From contig NC_056051.1 in assembly GCF_004379255.2 (NCBI RefSeq), forward strand, positions 4,242,062 through 4,306,061: DNA of 64,000 bases, written 5' to 3'. Shown piece after piece: positions 1 to 15,490 of the stretch (positions are counted from its first letter, which is position 1; every line of letters begins with the position of its first letter). The notes under the pieces are model-generated. The model was not told where the DNA came from. It was given only the letters and a program-made list of their open reading frames with translations, and searched no databases. The stretch comes from Salvia splendens. Its lineage: Eukaryota > Streptophyta > Magnoliopsida > Lamiales > Lamiaceae. The position numbers and the translations under genes were made by a program.

Positions 1-2642
1 TTCGGGAGAGAAGTTTGAGAATTTCACCACTTTAGCTGAGAGGTTGCGTGCTGACTATGAGTTTGGTCACACTTTGTCTGCCAAAGTTCTTCCTCGTGGG
101 GACTCATCTGCTACAGGGCCTCTTGTTAGATTATTGAAGCCTTTTGATGAACTCTTTGTAGACTTCAAGGTATACATCTCTTGCAATTTGGCTCCCCTGG
201 CATAAATCATGTGACCACCTATATATTTCTCATCCCTAAAATATACTTATATAATCTGTTGTCTTCTTAACTTGAACATAAACTTCTTGCAGGAATTTGA
301 TGTTGATGCTTTAGTGAATTTTGTTGAAGAAACTAGTGCCCCAACAGTAACTCTCTTCAACAAGGAACCAAAGAACCATCCTTTTGTTATTAAATACTTC
401 AACTTCCCTAATGCCAAGGTTCAGTACAATTTACTTTTTCAGTTTTTCTTCCTCAAACCAATAAATAGTCTATGCAGACTGCAGTAACTGTGCTACAAAA
501 AGAGACTAAAAAAGTGCATCGAGATATTGAAAAGTATTTCATTTTCGAATTTAGAGGAGTGTGGGTACAATGGGTTCTTTAGAAGCTAAAATTTCTTATA
601 AGAGCAATTTTGATAGTCTTTATCTTCTGTTGTTTGTTAAACACAGGATATTATGAGTCAGTAATGCTATTGGTGTTTCTTAATTTTCTTTTCATTGTCT
701 TCTCTTATACGTTTCATGATCTGAAATTACTAAATGCATCTCCATCATTTCTAGGCTTATGCTTGGTGGTTCCGTGGTTATTTTTTTCTGGAAACACCCA
801 CACCCACCATATTCTACACTTTATTTTTCACTGTGAACTCTATCATTTTATGTTTATCTACTCATATTGGGATATTTCCGTTCCTACATTTTTTGGCTGC
901 CTGTCCTTTTATATTCTCCCTCGTGTTTTAATTATTTTGTTATGAAATGCTTAATGGTTTAGCACTTTTCGTAAAGTGAGGGTCATTTCAATAGGCTTTT
1001 ATATTGCCAGGCAATGTTGTTTCTAAACTTCACCAGTGAACACTTTGACGCATTCAAGTCAAAGTATCACGAGGCAGCTCAGCTTTACAAGGGAAAAGAC
1101 TTGAATTTTCTAATGGGTGATGTTGAGGCTAGTCAAGGTGCCTTCCAGGTCAGTACCCATTTATGCCTTCTAATTGATATTTCTAAATGTATGACACCAC
1201 CTGCTGATGTTTGTTTTTTACCCTTTGAAAAGTACTTTGGCATTAAGGATGAGCAAGTCCCAGTCATCATTATCCAGACAAATGATGGAGAGAAATTCCT
1301 AAAACCAAATGTTGAGCCTGATCAGATTGCATCATGGGTGAAGGACTTTAAGGTGATACTACCTACATAATTAACTTTTTTCAGGGGTGTTAAGACCCTT
1401 GTTTATCAAATTATGAATTGCCTCAGGGTCTACCTTTTTCCCTCATTTGTGATATCAGATATGCCATTTCATTGTTTGATGATATGCATGATTAATGAGG
1501 CAATTGATGGATATACATCTTTTTAGTTCAGCAGGAAAATTGTTTTAATGCAGCCTTTGTAAATAAACTAATTGTAGTTATGTTATTTTCCATGTGAAGG
1601 ATGGCAAGGTGCAACCTTATAAGAAGTCGGAGCCCATTCCCGAAGTTAACAATGAACCTGTTAAGGTGGTAGTGGCTGATACCCTGCAGGACATGGTTTT
1701 CAATTCTGGCAAAAATGGTATTTATATGTAGCCCCTGTTGAGATGTTCCTACACTTTAAAATTGTCTGCATGTTAACTCTTTGTGCGCTCTTTCTGGTTG
1801 TAGCATTTTTACAGCTGTTTCTCAGTTTACTCCGTGATTTGCATCTGCTTGCTACATTTAAATAGTGTACATTTTCAACTTTGCCTGCCGTTAATCAAAC
1901 TTGTTTTGATGCAAGCACTATGTTTTATGCAGTTCTGATAGAGTTCTATGCACCATGGTGTGGACACTGCAAAAAGTTGGCTCCGATCTTGGACGAAGTG
2001 GCTCTCTCATTTGAAAATGATGCTGATGTTCTGATCGCAAAGCTAGTAAGATTTACTTATTAGTCTATAACTCATTCTCTTAGTTCGTATTATCCATACC
2101 ATGTTTCCCTTCACTTCATGAGATTAAATGTACGGTGAAAGGAAATAATGAGGTGTAAAATTGGACTTTTTTCCTTCAATTTAGTGGACCTTTTCGCTAA
2201 ACATAGTGATTGTACCAGTTATTGTAAAACCACCGAGAACCAATTTTGCTAACGAGGAATACTAGATTCCATCTTATTACTGTTATTGTATTCCTGCTTT
2301 TCTTCCATCAACTGTCACTGTCAGTAAGCATATGGATTACGGGCTAGCTGAAATCATGAATCTTTTGAGTTTAATATGAACTGGTTTACCTTTTCCTCTT
2401 GGGATATCGCAATTTTGGTTTTCATTAATTCATTTGTTGGTGTTTTGTAGGATGCAACCGCAAATGATCTTCCACCAGGGACTTTCGATGTGAAAGGTTA
2501 TCCGACACTATATTTTAGGTCATCAACTGGAAACCTGCTGCAGTATGACGGAGACAGGACTAAGGATGACATAATTGAGTTCATCAAGAAGAACCGAGCA
2601 GCTGCAGCTGTGAAACCGGAGTCGAGAAATGATGAACTCTGA
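1..2642 (+). CDS. PDI: Protein disulfide isomerase, 5'-truncated by window edge
   Basis: ER-lumen oxidoreductase that forms and shuffles disulfides in secretory proteins. Exons read as 1-169 (continuing from outside), 293-418, 1011-1148, 1233-1352, 1600-1717, 1933-2045 and 2451-2642. All have GT/AG borders and keep frame, giving 324 visible residues. The visible part covers the redox-inactive middle thioredoxin-like region and the C-terminal a' domain. The a' active site is WCGHC (about 1960), with the cis-proline motif GYPTLYF (about 2500). The protein ends RNDEL, an ER-retention signal of the H/KDEL class. The signal peptide and first catalytic domain must lie upstream. A 3'-UTR intron (about 2648-2743) follows within a few bases of the stop. 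Identity is secure; which PDIL1 paralogue it is cannot be told from this part. Confidence 0.96.
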
Positions 2643-2743
2643 AGAAGGTAAATGGATTTTCTCCCGTGATGCTTCTTCCATTTACCTTTGTTTGAAGTAA
2701 AAGGAGTTGCTGTTACTAATATTCGCATTTCATTTGTTTCTAG

Positions 2744-4200
2744 GTAGGAAAACGCCATTCTCGGTCTTGAAATGATTCAGATGATAGCGACGAGCTTAGC
2801 TTAATCACACGGCAGTGGATTGCTGGATTCTACTGAAATCATGTACCTGCTTCTCCCCCTCTCTGCTCTGCTGATATTTGCTGTACCTCTAATCTGGAGC
2901 GCGTTTTCTGTTAAGACAATTTTTTCTAGTTTTGAGTTAAGAAATATTTATCGTAGGTTTGCAGAGTGATTTTGGTTAACTTAATTTTCAGATTAGATAG
3001 TCTACTTTGATGTTCGTTGCCAAATACTTGAATCGCTAGATGGAAAATTGGATAATTTAAATACAGTACTACATTTTGAAATGGTTAAAATTTGAAAGAA
3101 TGTCATGCAATAGTGTATTTATAGCACTTCTAAATTTGATTAATTGTTGGATATCCTTATAGTAGGGATGGATTAATGTAAAAATTTGTTTTATCGTGAA
3201 AATTAAGAACACTAAACTGTTGCATTAGACTATGAAGCTGTTGCATTCACATTCGAATTAATTGTAGTTGGACGGAATGAGGTTAAATGAATAAGATGGG
3301 GCTCCATTCTCTACTAACAAATGCTATAATATTCTTTTCTTTCTATTTCTCTCTTACTTTATCAATTATGCATTAATTTTTATGTCATCCCAAATATCTA
3401 TATTTTTATGGGACGGAAGAAGTATAAAATAAGTATTAAAATGCATAATATATAATACTAACTAGGGGTGCGTTATATTGCTAACTATTTAAGTTGCTAA
3501 CTCTGCATATAGATATGACTAAGAAAGTTAGCAATTAATCACACCCCATAATCATACTAATTATGTGTCAACATATAGATATGTTGTATGCATCATCATA
3601 ATCTGGATCAATATGGTCTATGCAGAGTTCCACGTTTCTTCCCTTGTTTAACCCAATCTTTGTTCACAAAAGCAGACGTGTGTTCAGATGCGTAATTAAA
3701 CAACATCATATATATCATCTGCAAGAAGTGTACCATAATGCTACCCGGATATGTGCACGAATACACTTTTGCGCATTTATGTCTCGGTTTACAACATTAG
3801 TACGTTATGAAAAATAAGTTGTTAAGCAGAGCGCAGAGGTAAAAAACACGCAACTAACTACTTCTATCGACATAATAGCGCTGAACATCGGTGGAATGAG
3901 ATACAGACAGAGTTTTAAGTCTATTTTTGCCACGGTCGTTTCTTAGAGCAATCCATGTAAAACAAAGAATATCATGAAAACTTGTGGAAGTGGATCATCA
4001 TCAAAGGGCCAGACAATAATTCAGAAGGCATAGGATCCGAAAAGTGAACCCACTGACCTCCAACGTCTACAATATAAAAACGAGAATGAACTCAATCATA
4101 TTCTAAAATATGTTACTCCTTCAGTCCCAACTAAGTTGAGTCATGTCCCTACTATTTCAAGGTAATATTTCTGAATATTCTAATATTTCAAACTAAACTA
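2744..4200. other. Spacer: PDI 3' end and AT-rich intergenic DNA
   Basis: After the PDI 3' UTR I see no gene. It holds a small hairpin element (3465-3547). A sequence at about 3405-3425 resembles one end of a Stowaway-type MITE (GGGACGGAAGAAGTA) with no clear partner. The 65-codon open frame at 3620 has no recognisable motif. Confidence 0.6.
3465..3547. mobile_element. Tiny MITE-like hairpin, 83 bp
   Basis: The ends are inverted: the left arm starts GGGGTGCGTTATATTGCTAA and the right arm, reversed, starts GGGGTGTGATTAATTGCTAA. The arms extend over about 22 bases with few mismatches. The middle is unrelated. This is typical of a very short foldback MITE. A clear target duplication is not visible. 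Confidence 0.55.
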
Positions 4201-4455
4201 CTACCTCTGTCCTACATTAAGTGTCACATTTTACCATTTCAGCCCCGTCCTATAATAAGAGTCACATTTCACTTTTATCATAAATGGTAAATAGACCACA
4301 CATTCCAACAACCAATTCTACTCACATTTTATTATAAAATTAATATATATATAAGTGAGACCTATAGTCCACTAACTTATTCAACACACATTTTTTTATA
4401 TTTCTTAAAATCCGCGCTCATACTAAATGTGACACCTAAGTTGTGACGGAGGTAG
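4201..4455. mobile_element. Stowaway-like MITE, family A copy 1
   Basis: 255 bp with inverted ends CTACCTCTGTC (left) and CTACCTCCGTC (right, reversed), flanked on both sides by TA, the Stowaway/mariner target. The interior shares long similar stretches with 55089-55341 and 58999-59243, such as TAGTCCACTAACTTATTCAA followed by TTTCTTAAAA. The three form one family. Confidence 0.8.
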
Positions 4456-5259
4456 TATCTCCTAACTTCAATTTGTACATTTGTATATAGAACACACTAT
4501 CCCATTGCGACATTGGCTGGACTATTAGGGTATGTTTGTTTGGCATAATAGACCAACATATGTTAGCATATAACCAACACCATATTTATGTTTTGTGAAA
4601 TGTATAGTAATCACCTAATGGTGTTTGTTTGTCAATATAGTTAACACATGTTTGCAATTTGTGTATTTGGTATGGAAAACGAAATGTATGATACAATGGG
4701 TAAATTCCCAAAACTGTCCTCATTAATGTTTTATAATTCCATAATTGCCCTCCGGAAAACCCTAGTGGCGCGTCCCCAAATTTATTTTCGCGCCTCACAT
4801 TTCGATTTCCCTCAAAATCTGAATTAAAAGCCAACCTAAGATGTTTTTTGACTAACATTTGGCGAAAGCTAGCATTACAATCCGATTGAAGCGGTTACAG
4901 CGTTTGTTGACTCCGACCGGCGCAAGATGTCGACCATCGGTCGTAAGTTTCCATAGCTTGTACCATGTCAGCGAATTATTGGCTTTATCAATGTAACCTG
5001 CTAGCTTTTTACAACTACATTGCCGTCGTCTACTATAATGAATTTTGGGATTTATATTGTGTTGCATTTTTGTTCAGTTTTTGTTTGGAGATTTATGTTG
5101 TGTTGCATCTGTGGTGCTTTTTTTGTTCGGATATGTATGTTGTGTCTATATACTGTAAAAACTATATATTGGAATTACCATTGTGCATTACAGATTTATT
5201 GATTCAATGCGTTACTTGTTGTTGTTGGGTTCATTAATCATGATTTGCTTCTAGCACCC

Positions 5260-6456
5260 ATGGGTTCCCAACAATTGAGTGCCAATGACACCAACCACAG
5301 TCCAATGACGGATGGTAATCCATATCCTAAAATTCATTCACCCCTGTTTTATCAGTGTTTGCAAACATGGATCACGAGGACATTATTTGCTTGCAGTTGA
5401 TCCGGAAGCTCATCTCGGCAGGGGGAATGCAGTGGACAGGTCAAGACGTGTATGGACACAACGTGAGGAGGAGATTCTTATGGCAACCATGAAGGAGCTG
5501 GCTGCAGCTGGCTGGAAATCGAATAATGGCTTCCGGGCTGGATATTTAACCCGAGTTGAAGAGGCACTTCGTCGCGAATTCCCAAAGACCGACTTATGCG
5601 TTCACCCTCATATCAAGTCTAAGATCAGTTCTTGGAAGAGGAACTACTATTCGCTCACATTAATCCTTGATCGCAGTGGTGTGGGTTTTAATGCCGATGG
5701 TAACTACAAAATAGATATCGATGATGAACAATGGTCACAAGTTGTTCAGGTTGTTTTTGAGATAGTATTACGGATATTTTAAAAATGTTTGGTGTCAGCT
5801 TCTGTGCTAATGTTGTGCTTTACTTTGTATGGCAGAAAGACAACAATGCAAAATACATGAGGAACAAGTCTTGGCCCTTGTTGAACGATTGGAAAGAGAT
5901 ATTCGGGAAGGACCGTGCGGAGGGAATTCGGGCTATTGATACCGCTGATGCGGTTCCCCGAATTTATGGCTCAAAGGTGCCTTTCAATGAAGATTCCGAT
6001 AAGTCTTCCCCAATTACCTTAGAAGAACTATACCCTGACCACATCTTCCCTGCGGGTGTTATACCGGATATGGTTGACGAGAGCACGTCGGTACCTGGAG
6101 CACCTGCACAACATGTGCCACAGAAGATTAACAAGAAAAGGAAGGTTGTTCATTCAATGGCCAATATAGACAAGATTGACAGTGTCCTTACGTTGATGAC
6201 TCGCATTCACGAAGACACACACGATCGGTTGAAGGAAATTTCAAGTCGAATTGGGTATGAGTTCGACCTTAGCTCGAAGAGATCGGAGGTGTTCAATCAA
6301 GTGAAAGGTAAGGTCGGCCTCACCATAAAGCAGCAATTTTATGCAGTCAAAAAACTTGTGAAGGAGCCCGAGCTTATGGATCTTTTTCGGGGTCTGGATG
6401 AGTTTGCTCGTCCAGCGTTTGTGCTTGATCTTCTGGAAACTGATCGGATGCTATAA
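5260..6456 (+). CDS. Myb/SANT-like ORF1 protein of PIF/Harbinger element
   Basis: Accessory protein of PIF/Harbinger elements. In this group it binds DNA and helps bring the transposase to the nucleus and to the element ends. Exons 5260-5314, 5397-5749 and 5836-6456 have GT/AG borders and keep frame, giving 342 residues. The Myb/SANT-like (Myb_DNA-bind_3) region starts at RRVWTQREEEILMATMKEL and has the typical tryptophans in GWKSNNGF, SSWKRNYY and KSWPLLNDW. The C-terminal part has a basic stretch (KINKKRKVV), a possible nuclear signal, and a helical tail. The start at 5260 is the first ATG in frame with a good splice to exon 2. Unlike its partner transposase, it appears intact. Confidence 0.85.
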
Positions 6457-7562
6457 ATTTCTTCAAGGGTTGAACGTTTTCTTTTTTGTCGTATAGGGCC
6501 TATGCATTTTATGTAGTATGCCCCCTTATACTTTTGCGGTTGTAGATGATGAACATCGACCAATTTCCCTAATCAGTTAATGAGCTTTTGTGGTTGTATA
6601 TGGTGAACTCTACTAAACATGTCTACTCGGTTCAGCGTCTGAAATCTTATCAATGTTGGGACTTGGATTTTAATCTCTTAATGGACTTAGCTTTGTTCAT
6701 TGTCAAATTTACATTGTATATTCTTAATCCAACATTTCTTCAAAATGTACTAATCTCGCATTTCTTCAAGATGTAATTTTCCAACATTTCCTTCAATAAA
6801 AACAAAATGTACTAATCCAACATTTCTTCAAACAAAATGAAACAGCAACAACTTCATTCCCAACGACCATACTACATGAGTGAACGCCCATAATACATAG
6901 ACACTACTTCTTAAGTGGCGTCTGACACTAAAAAACAAGTCGAGCAAGAAATGGGTGAAGCATGGGTGGTCTCGATTCAAAAACGAGCACAATCTGGTTG
7001 AAGGAGTGCGTTGCCATTTCCAACTTGTTGATGCACTTGACGTCACGTTTCACGTGGTCTTTGAACGTCCTTAATATCGTTGGCAGTACTTAAGTTAGCT
7101 ACCCCGAATTATTTGTAAGATTTGCATGGTCCTAGGTTTGGGTTTGTTTCCGGATGGTATGGTCTGTTGATTAGGCAAATTTTCATGTTGCTTATATGCT
7201 TGATCAATGGATGTCATGTAAGGTGTTTTGCTCCCTACTAATGGAAGTTTCTTTTGGCTCTTCCGTAATTATTTGGAAAGGTAATTGAAAGGGGTACATA
7301 TTTGTTGGACTTGGAGGCACCAAGGCTACAATTGTGTCTCACTTAAAACAAAATGATTAAAAGTTACATATCAATAAACATTACAGCAAACGTAACTTCA
7401 ATTGGTTGAAATATCCATAAGTTAAACTTCTTCCAAATCCAAACATAACAACGTTGCTCACAACAAATTTTAACCAATCCATACAAAACAGTAGTTTATC
7501 CAACAGACAGATACACAGTTGAATACTAGAATCGAAACAATGCAGGCACTCATGGTATGCAT

Positions 7563-8891
7563 TCACCCGAGCATTCTTTCAGCCCACATTGCAGCCGCCA
7601 AGTCATCCCTCTTCTTCGTCCATAAAGCGGTTGGCAAGACAGCATTGATAGTTGGAGCTACGGGCTCATCGTTGTCACTACCATACCCGTCATCCGGTTG
7701 AGTATTTAAGCTGTCCTCACAGGGATCCACATCGAGATTAGTACGAATAAAATTGTGCAGCAGGAAGCAAGCAATTATCAAACCGGTTTGGATGTCGATA
7801 GGGTAGAAACTCGGGCTGCGAAGGATGCCCCAGCGCATCTTAAGAACAGCAAAGGCACGCTCAATCACATTCCTTGCTTTGGTGTGCTTTAAATTGAAAA
7901 GTTCTTGTGGAGTTTGCGGTGCCCGTGTTCCAGGTCCCCATTCTTTCAAATGATAGCGAACGCCTTTGTATGGTGTGATGAATCCCTCGCTGTTTGAATA
8001 CGCATTGTCGCAGAGATAATAGCACTCTATAAAATGAGTACGAAGGCTTATTTGATAATAATCAAATAAGATTATTGACTAATTCACAAAATTTTGAACA
8101 CTGTGTAATAAAAAATGAAAAAATCTAAATGATATACCTTTTGGAACTTTCAGTCCAAACGGCCGGCTTATGGCGTCACGTAATATCCTCGAATCGCCTG
8201 CCGATCCCTCCCATCCTGGTAGTACATACACAAAACGGAGTCGTCGATCACAAACCGCAAGAGTGTTTGTCGTTACTTGTCCCTTTCTATTTCGGTACCT
8301 AGGCGTGTCCGCAATGGGAACACGTACCATCCAAAGCCCCAAGGCATCCCTAAGGGTTTGTTAAAAAAAACGTTGGGTAAGCCAAGTGGTTTCCAAAAGA
8401 ACATATATAAAACGACATGGCATTTAACATATTTAACCGACCTTAAACCATTTCCACCTTGGGTCAGTGCATGCATCATCAACTGGATCGGGTTCCACTA
8501 AAAACACCTCGTGCAGAGTAAGCACCCCACGCAGCACAATATGCACATATTTAGACACAGTTTGTGAAGAACGCATGAAATTGTGACCAACAATCCGGGT
8601 TTTTTTATGATGTGATAGAATGCATAAAAACATAGCTACTTGCTCTTCAACCATTACAAATTTCTGATCTATTAGGCCAACACGGTCACGCAGAAGGCGA
8701 CATAATCTACCAAACGTGTTTCTATCCATTCGAAGATTGTCTATGCATGATCTATCTGTCACACGAACTAGTCTGTCTAACTGTTTGACATGATCTGGAA
8801 TTGAGTCGATGAGCTTTTGTGGTGCATCTTTACAACCACGTTTTCTTTTTTTCGGGTTAGGTTCAAGCATAGTGAGTAGCATGCTTACCAA
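7563..8891 (-). pseudogene. PIF/Harbinger DDE transposase (DDE_Tnp_4), frame broken
   Basis: Cuts and joins the element ends. Read on the minus strand, exons are about 8442-8882 (likely ATG 8882), 8138-8349 and 7563-8026, with GT/AG introns. The N-terminal part has a helical DNA-binding region. The catalytic core shows GALDGT (first Asp, codon 8329-8331), GWEGSAGDSRIL (second Asp) and RNVIERAF (Glu). Directly after GALDGT the frame changes: the next recognisable motif, RVPIADTPRYRNRKG, lies in another frame. About 14 nt seem to be missing near 8325, where the family normally has a few more residues. The rest of the frame is open to the stop. Expression of full-length enzyme from this copy is unlikely. 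Confidence 0.85.
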
Positions 8892-9657
8892 GAGGAGATT
8901 CAGCCTTAGATTTTTCAGTACCTCCTCCAGTAAAATCAGAACGGTGGTAGATTCCTCATCTTTTCGGGTTACCTATACGGATTATGTAAAGCTCAACAAA
9001 ATTTCACTTAGCAAGTTCAAGTATTACAGATTACATCAAACCACATACAGAATATAACATCCTAAATACAGACATCCACAAAGAAGAACTTAAGCACCCA
9101 AAATTTATCTAGCACGTGCACAATAAATCGAAGACCGCTAACGAATCGAACATGAAATCAGAAATTACAGAGTTTTTGGAAAACATTACCTTCACACTCA
9201 GATCTTGATCGGTCATGGCTCCTATCCAATTGAAGCAGGAATTTTGCTCTGGTTTAAGAATTGGAGTGAATCAGCAATAAACGCCCAAAATCGTCGCAAA
9301 CCCAGCCTAACCGCCGATGTGGGTGTTGGTTTTTGAATCGCAGCAAAATCGCCGCAGATCTTCAATTCATCGAATTTGGGAATCCTAATCGATGAAGACG
9401 ATGGTGGGTCCAAAAAAGCTTTGGGGGTAATTGTGTATTTTGGTGGATGCTCCCCTATCAATTTATTGCAGGCAAAACTCTAACACACAAATCAGTAGTG
9501 ATAGTGTTAACAGCTCTTCGGAGCCTAATAAACACCACAACAACCGGGTCGTGTGTTAAGAAGCCGGGTCGCTGCTACTACTAACATACCATTCAAACAC
9601 ACACATAAGGGTTGATAGTGGGCTCTATCCACCCCCTAACATACCAAACAAACATTA

Positions 9658-10747
9658 GTATGAAAATTTTTTTCTTCATGAGATTCAAATGCCGATGTTG
9701 TACTCATCTAGCATAGAGATGCATTTATCGTAGTACTCTAGTAGATTTTTATTATCGAATAGTTTAAAAGCGATTGTACAATGTTGTTTTAAATTAGTGT
9801 TACGTGACGTCCCCTCTTCATATGATACAATTGATATCAAAAAAGTACTACTAGTAAATATCACATGTCAATAAACTACTACATGCGTGTAAATGGGAGT
9901 TCAAATAATTTTTTTATGTATCTCTAATTTAGTGTTAGGTCTGAAACGAATGAGACTGGCCATCTAATCGTACACAACAAGAAAGGCCACAAATAATATT
10001 TATAACAAAGACTGGCCATCAAACAATATTTACCGTGGAGTGGGACAAGTGGAACAATATATAACATAGTACTATAAAGATAAGTGGAGAAAATATTTTG
10101 AGGGAGATTTCTTTAGAGAAAGACCACAAAGAATATTAAAGTCTATATTTGTTATACGAAAAAGGCAAATTTGTGATTTTGAATTTCTGACCGAAGTACT
10201 AATAGCTTAAACACTACTAATTAAACACTTAAAAACTAGAAAAGTTCATTTCTAATCCTAAATATATAAGTATATCAATATTTTGGTCTAGAACATAATT
10301 AAACATGTAAAATACTACGTTCGTGAAATGCTCCTATGTTTAGGACTAAAAAACCTTTAGTCCATCGTTTAACTATTTAACAAATAGTAGTAATATTTAA
10401 GTTATTAATTGGGGTAAAATCACTTCGACTATTAAATTTAACAGTATTGTCATTTTTTAAAGAAAAAAAATGGACTAATTCATGATATTTAGGACATAAA
10501 ACTATCAAATACAATATTTTATAGTACTAAAATCATAAAATTAATATATGTTTGACATAAAAATTCGACTTCTAAAGAAATTAACAAGCTGGGTCAACAC
10601 CTATTTGTATTTAAATTTTCAAAATTTTGATATTTTAAAAACTAATAAAAGGGTGACGAATGCATATAATCAAAATTTAAATTTTTGCCACTTTTGTATT
10701 TGAATGAATATTAATTGCAATTTGCTTCTGAATTCCAAATTGGCAAA
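9658..10747. other. AT-rich spacer without recognisable gene
   Basis: Very AT-rich sequence between two Harbinger-type elements. I see no coding signal, RNA gene or clear repeat boundary. Confidence 0.6.
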
Positions 10748-10750
10748 TTA

Positions 10751-11420
10751 GAGTGTCCACCATAAGGCGGACACACCCAATAGCCCCGCCCAGTTTTTAT
10801 CCATAGCCCCAGTTTTATTGTCTATAGCCCCAAAATTTTGTATCCGCCACTATAGTGGACACCTCCAATAGCCTCCAAATTTTATAATCAACTTTCATTT
10901 TATAATGTTTCAAGTAATTATGAACAAATTTATCGGGCTATACGTAATTAGAAGAACACGACTATATGAAGTAAAATTAAAATTAAAATTAAAATTAAAA
11001 TTAAAATTACACACTACATTTAATCTAGTACAAATCACTAACATGTTTACACTGCGCCACCACCTCCCCTACATGCCCACACTTCTTCAATCAAATCGGC
11101 CTGCAGTGTGTTATGTGATGTGGTCCTGCGCATATCAGTGAAGCGTTGGATCAAATATTCATTGCTCCGTGTGAAAATAATGAATGAAGTGGGGTGTATT
11201 TATAGGTGAATTGAAATATAAAAAAAAATTAAAAATCAGCTATAGCCGCAGCTGTCGGTGCCGCCACTATAGGCGCCGCGCCTATAGCCGCGTCCGCCCC
11301 CATTTCGCCGCATCCTCACCCCGGAGTCTGCTCCCCCATTTCGGTGTCCGCCCGCGCTCTCCACTATAGCCGCCCTCCCTCCGCCCCAACCCGCGGCCGG
11401 TCTCCCCATAGTGGATACCC
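10751..11420. mobile_element. Non-autonomous Harbinger-type element, 670 bp deletion derivative
   Basis: Flanked by TTA on both sides (10748-10750, 11421-11423). The ends are inverted: GAGTGTCCACCATAAGG (left) and GGGTATCCACTATGGGG (right, reversed). On the minus strand a TATA-like CTATAAATACACC lies near 11195. A short coding remnant at 11148-11047 reads RFTDMRRTTSH then NTLQADLIEEVWA, homologous to the tail of Harbinger transposases (compare LQEDLIKHMWA in the element at 47041). It therefore looks like a full element that lost most of its interior. The GC-rich part near 11240-11400 repeats GCCGC/CTATAGCC motifs. Confidence 0.8.
10972..11010. repeat. (AAAATT)n simple repeat
   Basis: About six tandem copies of a 6-bp unit (TAAAAT) inside the 670-bp Harbinger derivative. 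Confidence 0.9.
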
Positions 11421-12094
11421 TTACAGTTTCGTGGTCAAGAACCAAATAAACAACCGCAATCATCAACTACCTCGACGCCTGCGTTTACTTTCCTACAATT
11501 TTATCCAATTATATCTAAAGTTGCTTTTTATCATCAATCCTATCTATAATCGGCCATCTTCGACTACAGATATCGCGACAAAGAGGTCAAAATCTGACTG
11601 TTTTGCAATCTAAAACCTCTCCGATTGACTTCCTTTTCCAGATAAGGCCTCACCCAGAGAAACAGAGAGAGAGAATCTCACAAGGTCATATTTTTATTTC
11701 TGTTTATGCTAGGGAATTTACTGTGTTTCAGAATTCGGAGCTAAGATTATCTCAATTCCCAAATGCGTAGTGTTTGTGATTTCCTTAAATCCTTTCCTTG
11801 TTAAACCTTGATCTCAAATGCCTTTTAATTTGCTGAGCTATTACAATTTACTACCAATCAAGTCCAAGATTCCATTTTTATTTTTTCGTCTAAATTCTTT
11901 GAATATGATGTGTTTGATGTTTTTCCCTTTTCTATCTTTTCTATCTTTTCGTGCTTTTCTCGAATTCTATGAGCTCAATTATGTGCAGCATTGGTGTAAT
12001 TATAGAAAAAAAAGAGGAAAAGGTATATATTGCATTGGTGTGAAAATATGTCATAAGTTTGAGAGTGAAATTGTGCTTCTTGCAGAGGTCTATT

Positions 12095-15490
<3,396 letters not shown>

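Larger units (their letters stand above)
4528..9654. mobile_element. PIF/Harbinger DNA transposon, 5.1 kb, two genes
   Basis: Flanked by TTA on both sides (4525-4527 and 9655-9657), the PIF/Harbinger target. The left end reads GGGTATGTTTGTTTGG and the right end, reversed, TGTTTGTTTGGTATG, so the terminal repeats match but the right one has lost about four outer bases. It carries the usual two-gene set: a Myb/SANT-like DNA-binding protein on the + strand (5260-6456) and a DDE transposase on the - strand (7563-8891), convergently arranged. The transposase frame is broken, so this copy is probably not autonomous. Confidence 0.88.

Noticed and set aside
610..945. 111-codon frame with hydrophobic residues
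   Set aside because: Lies inside a clear PDI intron. The apparent membrane protein is T-rich intron sequence.
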